The translations under genes were made by a program, and so were the position numbers. A DNA stretch of 64,000 nucleotides from Tumebacillus flagellatus (lineage in GTDB: Bacteria > Bacillota > Bacilli > Tumebacillales > Tumebacillaceae), in the NCBI RefSeq assembly GCF_000714935.1, contig NZ_JMIR01000012.1, forward strand, positions 1 to 64,000. The letters run 5' to 3'. Below the pieces are notes generated by a model that saw nothing but the letters and a program-made list of their open reading frames with translations, had not been told where the DNA came from and made no database searches. Shown here piece by piece: positions 54,723 through 62,537 of this stretch. Position 1 is the first letter of the stretch, and each line of letters begins with the position of its first letter.

Positions 54723-55301
54723 TTAGAACAAGAATTTCAGACCGAACGCGATCAGCACCCCGCCGCCGATCACCTCGCCGTATTCGCCGAACAGATGCGA
54801 AACGCGGCCGCCGACGGCAAGACCCAAGGCGGCCAGAAGGGCGCCGCAGATGCCAAACAACGTGACGGCCAGCGCGATGTTGGCTCCGAACGTGCCCAGC
54901 GAAAAACCGACCGACAGCGAGTCCAGCGAGACGGACAACGCAAATAAAAACAGCCCGATCCCGCTCGTGCGCGCCGCCGCTTTGGAGTCGGCCGGCTCGT
55001 CCCTGTCCTGGCCGAACAGAGAGTTCCAAATCATCTGCCCGCCAAGCCCGATCAAGAGCAGCGCGCCCACCCAGCGCGTGACGTCTCCGATGATGCTGGA
55101 CAGATACAGCCCGACGACCATGCCCAAAAGCGGCATGAAGACATGGAACACGCCGATCGTGCCGGAGATGCGGGCGATCTCATGCGTGCGCAGCCGGAGC
55201 ATCCCCATCCCAAGTCCCAGGGAGAACGCGTCCATGCCCAGAGCCAGTGCCATGATCAAGAGTGTCATGAACTCGCCGTTATGTAGAAGTATGTTGCTCA
55301 T
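54723..55301 (-). CDS. mntP: Manganese efflux pump MntP
   Basis: This 192-aa protein has six transmembrane helices. ATG 55301 is placed after GGGGGAGGG. Two duplicated halves carry the Asp-containing motifs ALALGMDAFSLGLGMG and ALSVSLDSLSVGFSLG, as in the MntP/DUF204 family that exports Mn2+. Position between ywlC and ywlE matches B. subtilis ywlD. No manganese riboswitch is visible. Confidence 0.92.
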   Translation of the reverse strand: MSNILLHNGEFMTLLIMALALGMDAFSLGLGMGMLRLRTHEIARISGTIGVFHVFMPLLGMVVGLYLSSIIGDVTRWVGALLLIGLGGQMIWNSLFGQDRDEPADSKAAARTSGIGLFLFALSVSLDSLSVGFSLGTFGANIALAVTLFGICGALLAALGLAVGGRVSHLFGEYGEVIGGGVLIAFGLKFLF

Positions 55302-55357
55302 TGGCCACCCTCCCCCGGTTGTCCTTGCTAGAACATGTCTATGCGCGTCCTTCAAAA

Positions 55358-55396
55358 AAAAAACCTCGGACTCCGCTGGGGGAATCCGAGGTTTCT
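55358..55396 (-). terminator. Terminator of the Gly/Tyr-rich gene
   Basis: AAACCTCGGA (55361-55370) and TCCGAGGTTT (55385-55394) pair; on minus, ten T follow. Confidence 0.88.
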
Positions 55397-55426
55397 TTTT
55401 TCATGCGCTTGTGTGGCCAGCCAGAC

Positions 55427-55747
55427 TTACCAGAAGAGGCCGCGGCGGAAGCCCAACCCGCCGCCGAATCCAACGCCCGCTCCGACGCCGATGCCCGCGC
55501 CGTAGCCAAACCCGGCTCCGTAACCGAGACCGCCAAAGCCTCTGCCAAAACCAAACCCTGCGCCGTAGCCGATGCCTGCACCGTAGCCAATGCCTGCGCC
55601 GTAGCCAAACCCTGCTCCGTAACCGAGGCCGCCGCCGTAACCGAATCCCGGATAGAACACTTGCTCGGCTTGAACGTTGTGCGCTTGCTTTTGAACTTTC
55701 TTCGGGAGCGGCTTGCGGGTGATGCTTTTCACGTTCTTGCGTTTCAT
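55427..55747 (-). CDS. Gly/Tyr/Phe-rich low-complexity protein
   Basis: This 106-aa product starts at ATG 55747 after AGGTGG. A basic head (MKRKNVKSITRKPLPKK) is followed by ~65 residues made of GYGAG, GFGYG and GIGYG repeats, ending FRRGLFW. No signal peptide or domain is seen. The composition recalls spore-coat or crust proteins. Strand choice rests on the ribosome site and downstream terminator. Function is unknown. Confidence 0.65.
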   Translation of the reverse strand: MKRKNVKSITRKPLPKKVQKQAHNVQAEQVFYPGFGYGGGLGYGAGFGYGAGIGYGAGIGYGAGFGFGRGFGGLGYGAGFGYGAGIGVGAGVGFGGGLGFRRGLFW

Positions 55748-55835
55748 TCTTCGCTGCCACCTGCCTGTCTTGGATTTGCTATATCCTATGGAGGCTCTCC
55801 CTGTTTGGTGTGGACGAACGTCCAATTGCACAAAA

Positions 55836-55860
55836 AAGACCGCCCGGATCGGACGGCCCT
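55836..55860 (-). terminator. Terminator of the RCK_N-like gene
   Basis: GCCGTCC and GGGCGGT (minus strand) pair around GATCC, followed by six T. Confidence 0.8.
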
Positions 55861-55894
55861 GCTTGGTGCGAGGTTTGATTACGAATGTTTCTGC

Positions 55895-56305
55895 TTATGC
55901 GTGTTGCGCATAGAGCACGCGCAACGAGTCCCGGTTCCAACGGCGGACGCCGACAACACGATCCGCCCCGAGAGCGCGGTACGCGCGCATGAAACTTTGG
56001 TTCTGCGCGACGACGACGACTTTCTGGATGCCCGCTTGTTTGAGCGCTTGCACGATCAGCGCGCTCTCCAACCATGCGCCCTCAAACACGACGGCGGTGT
56101 CGCAGTTCTTAACCGCTTCGTTTTGAATGACGTCCGACTTGTGATGTCCGACCCGGATGACGGGGGCGTCCACCTCGAATTCGCGCAGAAACTGTGTCGT
56201 CTGCACGCAGTAGTCGAGGATGGAACACTCGACACCGAGTTGTTTCATGGTGGTGATAAACGGAATCGCAGCTTCATCCATCGTCACAACGAGACATTGT
56301 TTCAT
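55895..56305 (-). CDS. Short RCK_N/TrkA-N-like protein under a c-di-AMP riboswitch
   Basis: This 136-aa cytosolic protein starts at ATG 56305 after AGAGGTG. The strand-helix order and the end (VVFEGAWLESALIVQALKQ, KVVVVAQNQSFMRAYRALGADRVVG) resemble the second half of a TrkA-N/RCK_N Rossmann domain. The N-terminal dinucleotide loop is not of the classical GxGxxG form. There is no RCK_C. The ydaO-type riboswitch in front suggests a role in potassium homeostasis, as for ktrA (yuaA). Function is an inference. Confidence 0.62.
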   Translation of the reverse strand: MKQCLVVTMDEAAIPFITTMKQLGVECSILDYCVQTTQFLREFEVDAPVIRVGHHKSDVIQNEAVKNCDTAVVFEGAWLESALIVQALKQAGIQKVVVVAQNQSFMRAYRALGADRVVGVRRWNRDSLRVLYAQHA

Positions 56306-56350
56306 GCTGAATGCACCTCTTTATCCAATGAAGTATTGGACAACAAGAAC

Positions 56351-56367
56351 AGAGGTCAGCGACCTCT
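56351..56367 (-). terminator. Riboswitch expression-platform hairpin
   Basis: AGAGGTC and GACCTCT pair around a 3-nt loop, followed on minus by GTTCTTGTTG. It lies directly after the aptamer and before the coding region, as expected for a ligand-controlled terminator. Confidence 0.65.
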
Positions 56368-56369
56368 CT

Positions 56370-56510
56370 CGCAGCAGCTTACGAAGTTAGCTGACGGGTT
56401 AGGGTGGCAAGAGAGAATCTTCACCCCTTCTGCCTGACGCACGGCAGAACTCACCCCAAATAGATTGGGTCCTCCGCTTCACGCCCATCTCAGGTGCGCG
56501 AACTCAGCTG
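56370..56510 (-). ncRNA. c-di-AMP riboswitch (ydaO-yuaA type)
   Basis: On the minus strand the landmarks appear in order: GAAGCGGAGGACCCA, then GGGGTGAG, a variable hairpin, AGGGGTGAAGATTC, then ACCCTAACCCGTCAGCTAAC with TTCGTAAGC. This is the ydaO consensus, including the near-invariant GTCAGCTAAC. P1 can form from CAGC near 56507 and GCTG near 56372. Ligand binding normally turns genes off by termination. Confidence 0.85.
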
Positions 56511-56534
56511 TTGTGTGTTGTGTTGTCTGCTTCC

Positions 56535-56540
56535 ATTATA
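56535..56540 (-). promoter_or_regulatory. -10 box before the riboswitch
   Basis: A perfect TATAAT reads leftward about 25 nt before the aptamer. No good -35 hexamer is seen at 16-18 bp. Confidence 0.5.
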
Positions 56541-56601
56541 CACGTTCCACTGGGAGAAGATGAAGCGCTTTCATGCCCATTTTTCCGGCAATTCCGCCGC
56601 T

Positions 56602-57651
56602 CTAGCTGAAGATCACCCGATGTCCCGCCGCTTTTCGCAACCGGTTCATCACGGCAAGCCCCACGCCCTCCTCGGAATAGGTTTGTGCGTAGATCAACTC
56701 CACGCCGTGGTGGTCGAACGTGCGGATCGCATCATAGAGGCGCGACGCCACCGTGGAGAGGTCATGGCGCGAACCCGCTTCCAAAATCACCGCGCCCTCC
56801 TCTTCGGAAAAAACGGAACGAAACGCGTCCGCGTCTTCTGCCGCGGCGAGGATGCCGACTTTCTTTCCGTCGTGTCGGGCGGCACGTGCCAGTTCGACGA
56901 TCTTGTCGACGTCGTGCTCCCCTTCGATGAGGAACATCGTGCCTTTGGGGGCATAGTGCGTGTATTTGACGCCTGGCGATTTCGGGGCGATGCCCGCATC
57001 GCTCAGCGCCGGGTCGATGCCGACGGGGCCGAGCAGCTCTTGGAGCATCTCGCGGGTGATGCCGCCGGGACGGAGGATCATCGGCTTGTCCCCGGTGACG
57101 TCGAGCACAGTGGACTCCACGCCCACGCCCGCCGCTCCGCCGTCAACGACGCCCGCGATGCGCCCGGAGAGGTCTTCCAGCACATGCGCGGCGGTCGTCG
57201 GGCTGGGGCGGCCGGACGAGTTGGCGCTCGGAGCCGCCAGCGGAATGCCCGCCAGCGCAATCAATTGCAGCGCGGTCTCATGGTCGGGCATGCGGATGCC
57301 GACCGTGTCCAGCCCCGCCGTCACAGCGCTCGGCACGCGGTCGGTGCACGGCAAAATCAACGTGAGCGGCCCCGGCCAAAAACGCTCCATGCAGAGCTTC
57401 GCTTTCTCCGGAATGTGCGTCACCAGCTGCGAGATGTCTTCCAAGCGGGCGATGTGGACAATCAGTGGATTGTCGGACGGCCGGCCCTTGGCTTCGTAAA
57501 TTTTCTTCACAGCTTCGGGGTTGAGCGCGTTGGCGCCCAATCCGTACACCGTCTCGGTCGGAAACGCGACCGTCTGCCCCTCCCGCAACAACTGCGCGGC
57601 CCGTTCAAGGTCTTCTCGATTGGTATGAAACACGTGTGTCTCTCTGTTCAT
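56602..57651 (-). CDS. ywlC: L-threonylcarbamoyladenylate synthase (Sua5/YwlC)
   Basis: This 349-aa protein makes TC-AMP from threonine, bicarbonate and ATP for t6A37 in tRNA. The YrdC domain (FPTETVYGLGANA, KGRPSDNPLIVHI, TVGIRMPDH, APSANSSGRPSPT) covers residues ~10-200, and the C-terminal Sua5 domain (PGVKYTHYAPK onwards) covers ~230-345. Position next to mntP and spoIIR matches B. subtilis ywlC. Confidence 0.95.
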   Translation of the reverse strand: MNRETHVFHTNREDLERAAQLLREGQTVAFPTETVYGLGANALNPEAVKKIYEAKGRPSDNPLIVHIARLEDISQLVTHIPEKAKLCMERFWPGPLTLILPCTDRVPSAVTAGLDTVGIRMPDHETALQLIALAGIPLAAPSANSSGRPSPTTAAHVLEDLSGRIAGVVDGGAAGVGVESTVLDVTGDKPMILRPGGITREMLQELLGPVGIDPALSDAGIAPKSPGVKYTHYAPKGTMFLIEGEHDVDKIVELARAARHDGKKVGILAAAEDADAFRSVFSEEEGAVILEAGSRHDLSTVASRLYDAIRTFDHHGVELIYAQTYSEEGVGLAVMNRLRKAAGHRVIFS

Positions 57652-57729
57652 TGGAATCCCTGCCCATCTGCTTTGTCCTATCCAGTATAGGCAATGTGAA
57701 GAGAAATTCCAACGTAGGAACGTTTGTTC

Positions 57730-58230
57730 CTAGTTACCCACAATATCCACATGCCCATGTGGATAAGTTGTGGACTTATACGCATGCACCATCGCGGTGA
57801 TCTCTTGTCCCTCATACGCCAAGAACGATGGCGACTGACTTATGCAAGCGGGAAGAGCGTCCGCCTCCACTGTGGAAAACCCCATGTGGATAAATAGGTC
57901 AATTCCTGTGGATTTTGTGAATAAGTACAACGCCATCAGTTCTTTCGTCTCCGCATACGCAAAAAACAGCCGCAGCAACTCCATGCCCATCTTGGCTTGC
58001 AGAGTGCTGTTTTCCAGAACAAGCGAACGCATGAGCCCGTACAAACGTTCGTGTTCAGTGTAAATCTCCAAGCCTACGGTGCCCACGATCTTTCCTTCGT
58101 TCGGGTTTTCAACAGCGAGGTAGTTTTGGATGTGATCGCCGAGACCGGCTGTGGACAACCCGGCGGTTGTGAGCAACTTGTGGATGGGGGCGAAGTCTTG
58201 CAGGGTGGCTTGACGGATGATCAGACTCAT
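57730..58230 (-). CDS. GNAT family acetyltransferase
   Basis: This 166-aa protein starts at ATG 58230 after GAGGAGGAG. It begins IIRQATLQDFAPIHKLL, followed by KIVGTVGLE and LYGLMRSLVLENSTLQAKMGMELL (acetyl-CoA site region, without a strict QxxGxG), and ends IHMGFSTVEADALP. The substrate is unknown. Confidence 0.8.
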   Translation of the reverse strand: MSLIIRQATLQDFAPIHKLLTTAGLSTAGLGDHIQNYLAVENPNEGKIVGTVGLEIYTEHERLYGLMRSLVLENSTLQAKMGMELLRLFFAYAETKELMALYLFTKSTGIDLFIHMGFSTVEADALPACISQSPSFLAYEGQEITAMVHAYKSTTYPHGHVDIVGN

Positions 58231-58313
58231 GAGGGCTCCTCCTCGTATCGGTTTTCTATCAATCTATGCCGATGGCACGATTGATAGAATCAAAAAAGCC
58301 CCCACTTTCGCCT

Positions 58314-58421
58314 GTGCCTAAGCTTGTGCCTAAGCTTGTGCCTAAGCTTGTGCCTAAGCTTGTGCCTAAGCTTGTGCCTAAGCTTGTGCCTAAGCTTGTG
58401 TCTGTGCTTGTGCCTGCGCTG
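58314..58421. repeat. 12-bp tandem repeat between spoIIR and the GNAT gene
   Basis: GTGCCTAAGCTT occurs as seven exact copies starting at 58314, 58326, 58338, 58350, 58362, 58374 and 58386. Two decayed copies follow at 58398 and 58410. Each unit carries an AAGCTT palindrome. An open plus-strand frame (VPKL repeats) arises from the repeat but lacks a supported start. Confidence 0.95.
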
Positions 58422-58575
58422 GGACAGGCAGGGTGCGGCTACCCAGCGACTTTGAAAACATTCTTTTTTCCATTCGACGGTTTTACCTATTCAAAAAAAA
58501 GGAATTTTTCTCAGGAGCAGGGGAGCTGTACCCTGCCGGTCCCGACCACCAACCCAGCCGACCCCCCAAAATAAA
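58422..58575. other. Intergenic DNA, nothing recognised
   Basis: This lies between the tandem repeat and the spoIIR terminator. No gene or clear signal is seen. Confidence 0.45.
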
Positions 58576-58605
58576 AAAGCCCGCCCCCACCCGGAGACGG
58601 ACTGT
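58576..58605 (-). terminator. Terminator of spoIIR
   Basis: AGTCCG and CGGGCT (minus strand) pair with a T-G wobble around a GC-rich loop, followed by six T and TATTTT. Confidence 0.6.
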
Positions 58606-58614
58606 CAACCAAAC

Positions 58615-59367
58615 CTATGCAAAAATCTCATGCCACCACTCACAAATCTTATCGAACAGAGCAGACCGAACCTGTACTTCCTTCTCGGAGCCGTCTGCGG
58701 AATCTTTCACATCGACGGTGGCAATCGGAGCGGGTTGTGCGGACTTATGTTCTTCCATATCCTTCGGCTTCACCTCTTCACTGCCGGAAGCCGAAGCCGA
58801 AGCCGAAGCCGAAGCCGAAGCCGAAGCCGAAGCCGCATCCCCATTCGCCATATCCACAAAGCACAGCGGCGGGAACAACACGCACCACCAATTCTGCCCG
58901 GCCGCCGCGCCGATCTGAATGCGGAGAGCCTCATAATCCCCAGCCGGGTACACCTGATCCCCGTACAACTTCGTCGGAAACGGCACATTGCCGTAATCGG
59001 TGCGCACCGGATACTGATACCCTTCCGCCGCGATCACCTTCTTTGCAATCGCGTTCATCTCCGGCACATGCTGCGAGATGGTCTTGCGGATCTCCTCATG
59101 ATCCTTCAACCCACGAATCTCATTTGCGACGGCGACAATCACTTGATCGCGGACATCGCGTTTGAGCTGTTGGTCAGCCGGGTCGTCGCTGTTGGCGATG
59201 ATGCGCAGGCGAATGGCGTCGCTCGGAATCACGTCGGAAGCGTCGTCTTCCGCCGAGACAACCGGAACCATCGCCACCTCTTGAGCGCGGACCGCTTGCT
59301 GTACATACCCGCCCCCCGTCAGCAACATCGAAACCGCCAGCGTAACCAGAACCAGACCTTTTCTCAT
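58615..59367 (-). CDS. spoIIR: Stage II sporulation protein SpoIIR
   Basis: This 250-aa signal protein is secreted by the forespore and triggers SpoIIGA to process pro-SigE. It has an N-terminal signal (about residues 1-29) and conserved IRLRIIANSDDPADQQLKRDVRD, YPVRTDYGNVPFPTKLYG and GQNWWCVLFPPLCFVD. An Ala-Ser dipeptide tract encoded by a 6-bp repeat (58791-58832) and a ~50-residue tail follow the conserved domain. Confidence 0.93.
   Translation of the reverse strand: MRKGLVLVTLAVSMLLTGGGYVQQAVRAQEVAMVPVVSAEDDASDVIPSDAIRLRIIANSDDPADQQLKRDVRDQVIVAVANEIRGLKDHEEIRKTISQHVPEMNAIAKKVIAAEGYQYPVRTDYGNVPFPTKLYGDQVYPAGDYEALRIQIGAAAGQNWWCVLFPPLCFVDMANGDAASASASASASASASASGSEEVKPKDMEEHKSAQPAPIATVDVKDSADGSEKEVQVRSALFDKICEWWHEIFA
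58791..58838 (-). repeat. 6-bp in-frame repeat in spoIIR
   Basis: Seven CCGAAG units start at 58791 and step by 6, plus partial copies on both sides. They encode alternating Ala and Ser. Length change would keep the frame. Confidence 0.92.
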
Positions 59368-59502
59368 GAGTAGTCATCCCTCTCTCGTAGTCTCTCAACC
59401 GCTTCTGATAGACAGTATGGACGAGACCTGAGAGGTCTAAACCTATCACTCCAAAAAAACTAGCAAAAAAATAAGAGACTCGCGACCTTCACGTAACTGC
59501 CG

Positions 59503-60393
59503 CTACCTCCGCACGCCCCAAATCACGCGCCCAATCCCTTGCCAATCGGGCAAGATCCCGGTCTCAAGCGTATCAGGAGCAACGGCAGCCGCCCCTTCTG
59601 CAATCATCTTCTCCACCCACACATCCTGATGAATCCCCACCTCATACGCCACATAAGCGGGCCCGTCCTCCGGCCACAACCGAGGAAGCGCGGCAGAGAG
59701 GACACGATACGGATACATCCCGTCCGGCCCGCCGTCCAATGCGAGGAGGGGTTCATGCTCGCGAACTTCCGCATCGAGCTCCTCGCAATCCGCCGTCGGG
59801 ATATAGGGCGGATTCGAGACCAGTATGTCCGGACGAATCCCCCGCTCCAACAGCGGCGTCACCAAATCCCCGTGCAAAAACTCCACATTCGCGCCCAACC
59901 GAGCGGCGTTCTCCCGAGCAACCGCCAACGCCTCTTCCGAAATGTCGACGCTAAACACCTGCGCCCCTTCCCATTCCAGAGCCGCAGTCACCGCGATCGC
60001 ACCGCTCCCGCTCCCAATATCCGCAATCACCACCGGCCCTTTTTTCCCGGCAAACAGAGGCTTCTGCTTCAACACTTGCTCAATCAACAGCTCCGTCTCC
60101 GGTCTGGGAATCAGCACAGCGGGATTCACCAAAAACTCGCGGCCGTAAAACTCCGTCGACCCGACCAGGTACTGCAACGGCTCCTGCTCCCCCCGCCGCT
60201 TCACCAACTCGTCAAAAACGGCCCGCTTCCCCTCCGGAAACGGATCATTCCACACCAACAGCATGCGCGTCTTATCAATCCCCAGCACATGCTGCACCAA
60301 CACCTCTGCATTAAATTGGGGCGAGCGAATCCCCTGAGAATCAAAGAAACGGGAAGCCCCCATGAGGACTTCCCGTATAGACAGAGCAGGCAT
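59503..60393 (-). CDS. prmC: Release factor glutamine methyltransferase PrmC
   Basis: This 296-aa SAM-dependent enzyme methylates the Gln of the GGQ motif in release factors. The start is ATG 60393, 9 nt after prfA. The SAM loop is DIGSGSGAIAV, the catalytic NPPY is in LVSNPPYIP, and the N-terminal helical bundle ends in YLVGSTEFYGREF..IPRPETE. It is coupled with prfA. Confidence 0.95.
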   Translation of the reverse strand: MPALSIREVLMGASRFFDSQGIRSPQFNAEVLVQHVLGIDKTRMLLVWNDPFPEGKRAVFDELVKRRGEQEPLQYLVGSTEFYGREFLVNPAVLIPRPETELLIEQVLKQKPLFAGKKGPVVIADIGSGSGAIAVTAALEWEGAQVFSVDISEEALAVARENAARLGANVEFLHGDLVTPLLERGIRPDILVSNPPYIPTADCEELDAEVREHEPLLALDGGPDGMYPYRVLSAALPRLWPEDGPAYVAYEVGIHQDVWVEKMIAEGAAAVAPDTLETGILPDWQGIGRVIWGVRR

Positions 60394-60402
60394 CAATTTG
60401 CC

Positions 60403-61479
60403 TTACGCCTCTTCGTTCTGCGCTTTCAACGCTTCGGTGCGCTCGTGCATATGCAGGGTGTTGATGATTTCGTCCAGGTCGCCCGCCAGAACGTAATCCA
60501 ACTTGTGCAAAGTCAAGCCGATGCGGTGATCGGTGACGCGGGATTGCGGGTAGTTGTAGGTTCGGATGCGCTCCGAACGGTCGCCCGTCCCGACTTGCGA
60601 CTTGCGGGCCGCGGCGCTCTCCGCCTGTTGACGTTGCAGTTCGAGCTCGAACAAACGCGCGCGCAGGACCTTCATCGCTTTGTCTTTGTTCTTGATCTGC
60701 GACTTCTCGTCTTGGCAAGACACGACCGTGCCGGTCGGAATGTGCGTGATGCGAACGGCGGATTGCGTCGTGTTGACCGACTGCCCGCCCGGACCGGAGG
60801 AGCAGAACGTGTCGATGCGCAGGTCTTTCTCATGAATTTCCACTTCCACGTCCTCCGCTTCCGGCAGAACGGCAACCGTCGCCGTGGAGGTGTGGATGCG
60901 GCCGCCGGATTCCGTCGCCGGAACGCGTTGCACGCGGTGAGCGCCGGATTCCCACTTCAGCTTGGAATACGCGCCCTTGCCGTTGATCGAGAACACCATC
61001 TCGCGGTAGCCGCCAAGTTCGGTGTACGACACGTCGATGACTTCAGTCTTCCACCCTTGACGCTCCGCGTACGCGGTGTACATCTTGAACAGGTCGGTCG
61101 CAAACAGCGCCGCTTCGTCGCCGCCGGCCGCGCCGCGAAGTTCGACGATCACGTTCTTGTCATCGAGAGGGTCTTTGGGCAGCAACAGGATCGTGAGTTT
61201 TTCCTTCAACACTTCTTCGCGCTCGGACAGTTCGGAGATCTCCATCTTGACGAGATCGCGCATTTCATCGTCGAGCTTCTCTTCCAGCATCGCTTTCGCA
61301 TCGGCGAGTCCGTTGAACACGTCCTTGTACTCGCGGAATACCGCGACGATCTCTTCGAGATCGGACTGTTCCTTCCCGTACTGGCGCAATTTCGCCGGAT
61401 CGCTGGCGACCGCCGGGTCGCACAGCCACTCGCTCAGTTGATTGTATCGGTCTTCAATTGATTGCAACTTGTCGATCAT
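60403..61479 (-). CDS. prfA: Peptide chain release factor 1
   Basis: This 358-aa protein reads UAA and UAG stop codons. The codon-recognition motif PAT is at residues 187-189 (RVPATESGG) and GGQ at 231-233 ([12 protein letters not shown]). GAGGTGAGGG precedes ATG 61479. It forms an operon with the DUF1385 gene upstream and prmC downstream. Confidence 0.97.
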   Translation of the reverse strand: MIDKLQSIEDRYNQLSEWLCDPAVASDPAKLRQYGKEQSDLEEIVAVFREYKDVFNGLADAKAMLEEKLDDEMRDLVKMEISELSEREEVLKEKLTILLLPKDPLDDKNVIVELRGAAGGDEAALFATDLFKMYTAYAERQGWKTEVIDVSYTELGGYREMVFSINGKGAYSKLKWESGAHRVQRVPATESGGRIHTSTATVAVLPEAEDVEVEIHEKDLRIDTFCSSGPGGQSVNTTQSAVRITHIPTGTVVSCQDEKSQIKNKDKAMKVLRARLFELELQRQQAESAAARKSQVGTGDRSERIRTYNYPQSRVTDHRIGLTLHKLDYVLAGDLDEIINTLHMHERTEALKAQNEEA

Positions 61480-61504
61480 GGTCTTCCCTCACCTCTTCTA
61501 TAAG

Positions 61505-62398
61505 TTACGCGGTTAACGTGGATTCTGCTTCCTGCTTCTCTACCAAGACCGCCTGCACAGAGGCGATCGCCACTTCCAGCATCGAGTCATCCGGCTCGCG
61601 GGTCGTCAAGCGCTGCATCAGCATGCCGGGCGACACCAGCCACGCCACACAGCGGTTCGTGGAGTTGCCCGACCAGCGGATCAACTCGTAGGAAAGCCCG
61701 GCGACCACCGGCATCAGCACGATTCGGTAGATCATCATCTCCCAATGGGACATGCCTTGCTTGGAGAAAAACGAGAACAAGATGATCGAAATCACCATGA
61801 CGAATAACAAAAAGCTCGTCCCGCATCGCTTGTGAATCATCGTGTGGCGGCGCACGTTCTCCACCGTCAACTCTTCACCCGCTTCAAAACAGTTGATCGT
61901 CTTATGCTCTGCGCCGTGATACTGAAACACCCGCTGAATGTCTTTCATCCGCGAGATCAACCACATATACGCTACAAAGATCACAAGGCGCATCACGCCT
62001 TCGATCGCAGCAAACGCCGTGCCGGTCGCACCGCTGGTTATCCATTTCGCAATATAGAGCGGGGCGAGAATGAACAGCGCCACACCAAACCCCAGCGAAA
62101 AGATCATCGTCAAGACCATCTGCCAGTTGGAGAGTTCCTCCCCCTCTTCGTCGATGGACAGGTTGGCGGACTTGTTCAGCGCTTGGTAGCCGATAAACGT
62201 CGACTCAAACAGCACCGCGGTGCCCCGTACGAGCGGCAGGGCCAAGAACTTGAATCGCTGCGTCCAGGGAATGCGCACTTCAGACTCCACATGGATCGAG
62301 TTGTCAGGCTTGCGGACGGCGACAGCGACCTTGTCTCCACCGCGCATCATGACCCCTTCCATAACGGCCTGACCACCGATATACAATTGCGGTTCCAT
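61505..62398 (-). CDS. DUF1385 (YqhQ-like) membrane protein
   Basis: This 297-aa protein has the family N terminus YIGGQAVMEGVMMRGGDKVAVAVR, several transmembrane helices in the middle, and the conserved FQYHGAEHKTINCFEAGEELTVENV motif with His and Cys residues. The function is unproven. GGAGGG lies before ATG 62398. Linkage to prfA-prmC is common in Firmicutes. Confidence 0.9.
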   Translation of the reverse strand: MEPQLYIGGQAVMEGVMMRGGDKVAVAVRKPDNSIHVESEVRIPWTQRFKFLALPLVRGTAVLFESTFIGYQALNKSANLSIDEEGEELSNWQMVLTMIFSLGFGVALFILAPLYIAKWITSGATGTAFAAIEGVMRLVIFVAYMWLISRMKDIQRVFQYHGAEHKTINCFEAGEELTVENVRRHTMIHKRCGTSFLLFVMVISIILFSFFSKQGMSHWEMMIYRIVLMPVVAGLSYELIRWSGNSTNRCVAWLVSPGMLMQRLTTREPDDSMLEVAIASVQAVLVEKQEAESTLTA

Positions 62399-62439
62399 CT
62401 TGAAAAACCCTCCTCCCGATATCTCTCTATAACAGTCTA

Positions 62440-62468
62440 ATTATAGTACAGCTCCCCCCCTCCGTCAA
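62440..62468 (-). promoter_or_regulatory. Promoter of the DUF1385-prfA-prmC operon
   Basis: TTGACG (62463-62468) and TATAAT (62440-62445) are spaced 17 bp, 42 nt before the start codon, a strong SigA-type match. Confidence 0.8.
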
Positions 62469-62537
62469 AATCTCATAAAATGGTTCGGATAAGCAGACAG
62501 TAACGGATAAGAAGAAGCCAATGGAGGGGGGTGCCGG

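Noticed and set aside
54723-55360. Manganese riboswitch (yybP-ykoY) ahead of mntP
   Set aside because: The space between the Gly-rich gene terminator and mntP is under 60 nt, too short, and shows no matching motif.
55301-56437. 378-codon plus-strand frame over the Gly/Tyr-rich gene and the riboswitch
   Set aside because: It runs antisense through a well-supported aptamer and two terminators; composition is a mirror of the Gly repeats.
58314-58421. Possible CRISPR array
   Set aside because: The 12-bp units are directly adjacent, with no spacers.
58266-58574. Plus-strand frame with VPKL repeats
   Set aside because: It exists only because the 12-bp repeat has no stop in that frame; no ribosome site and no conserved ends.
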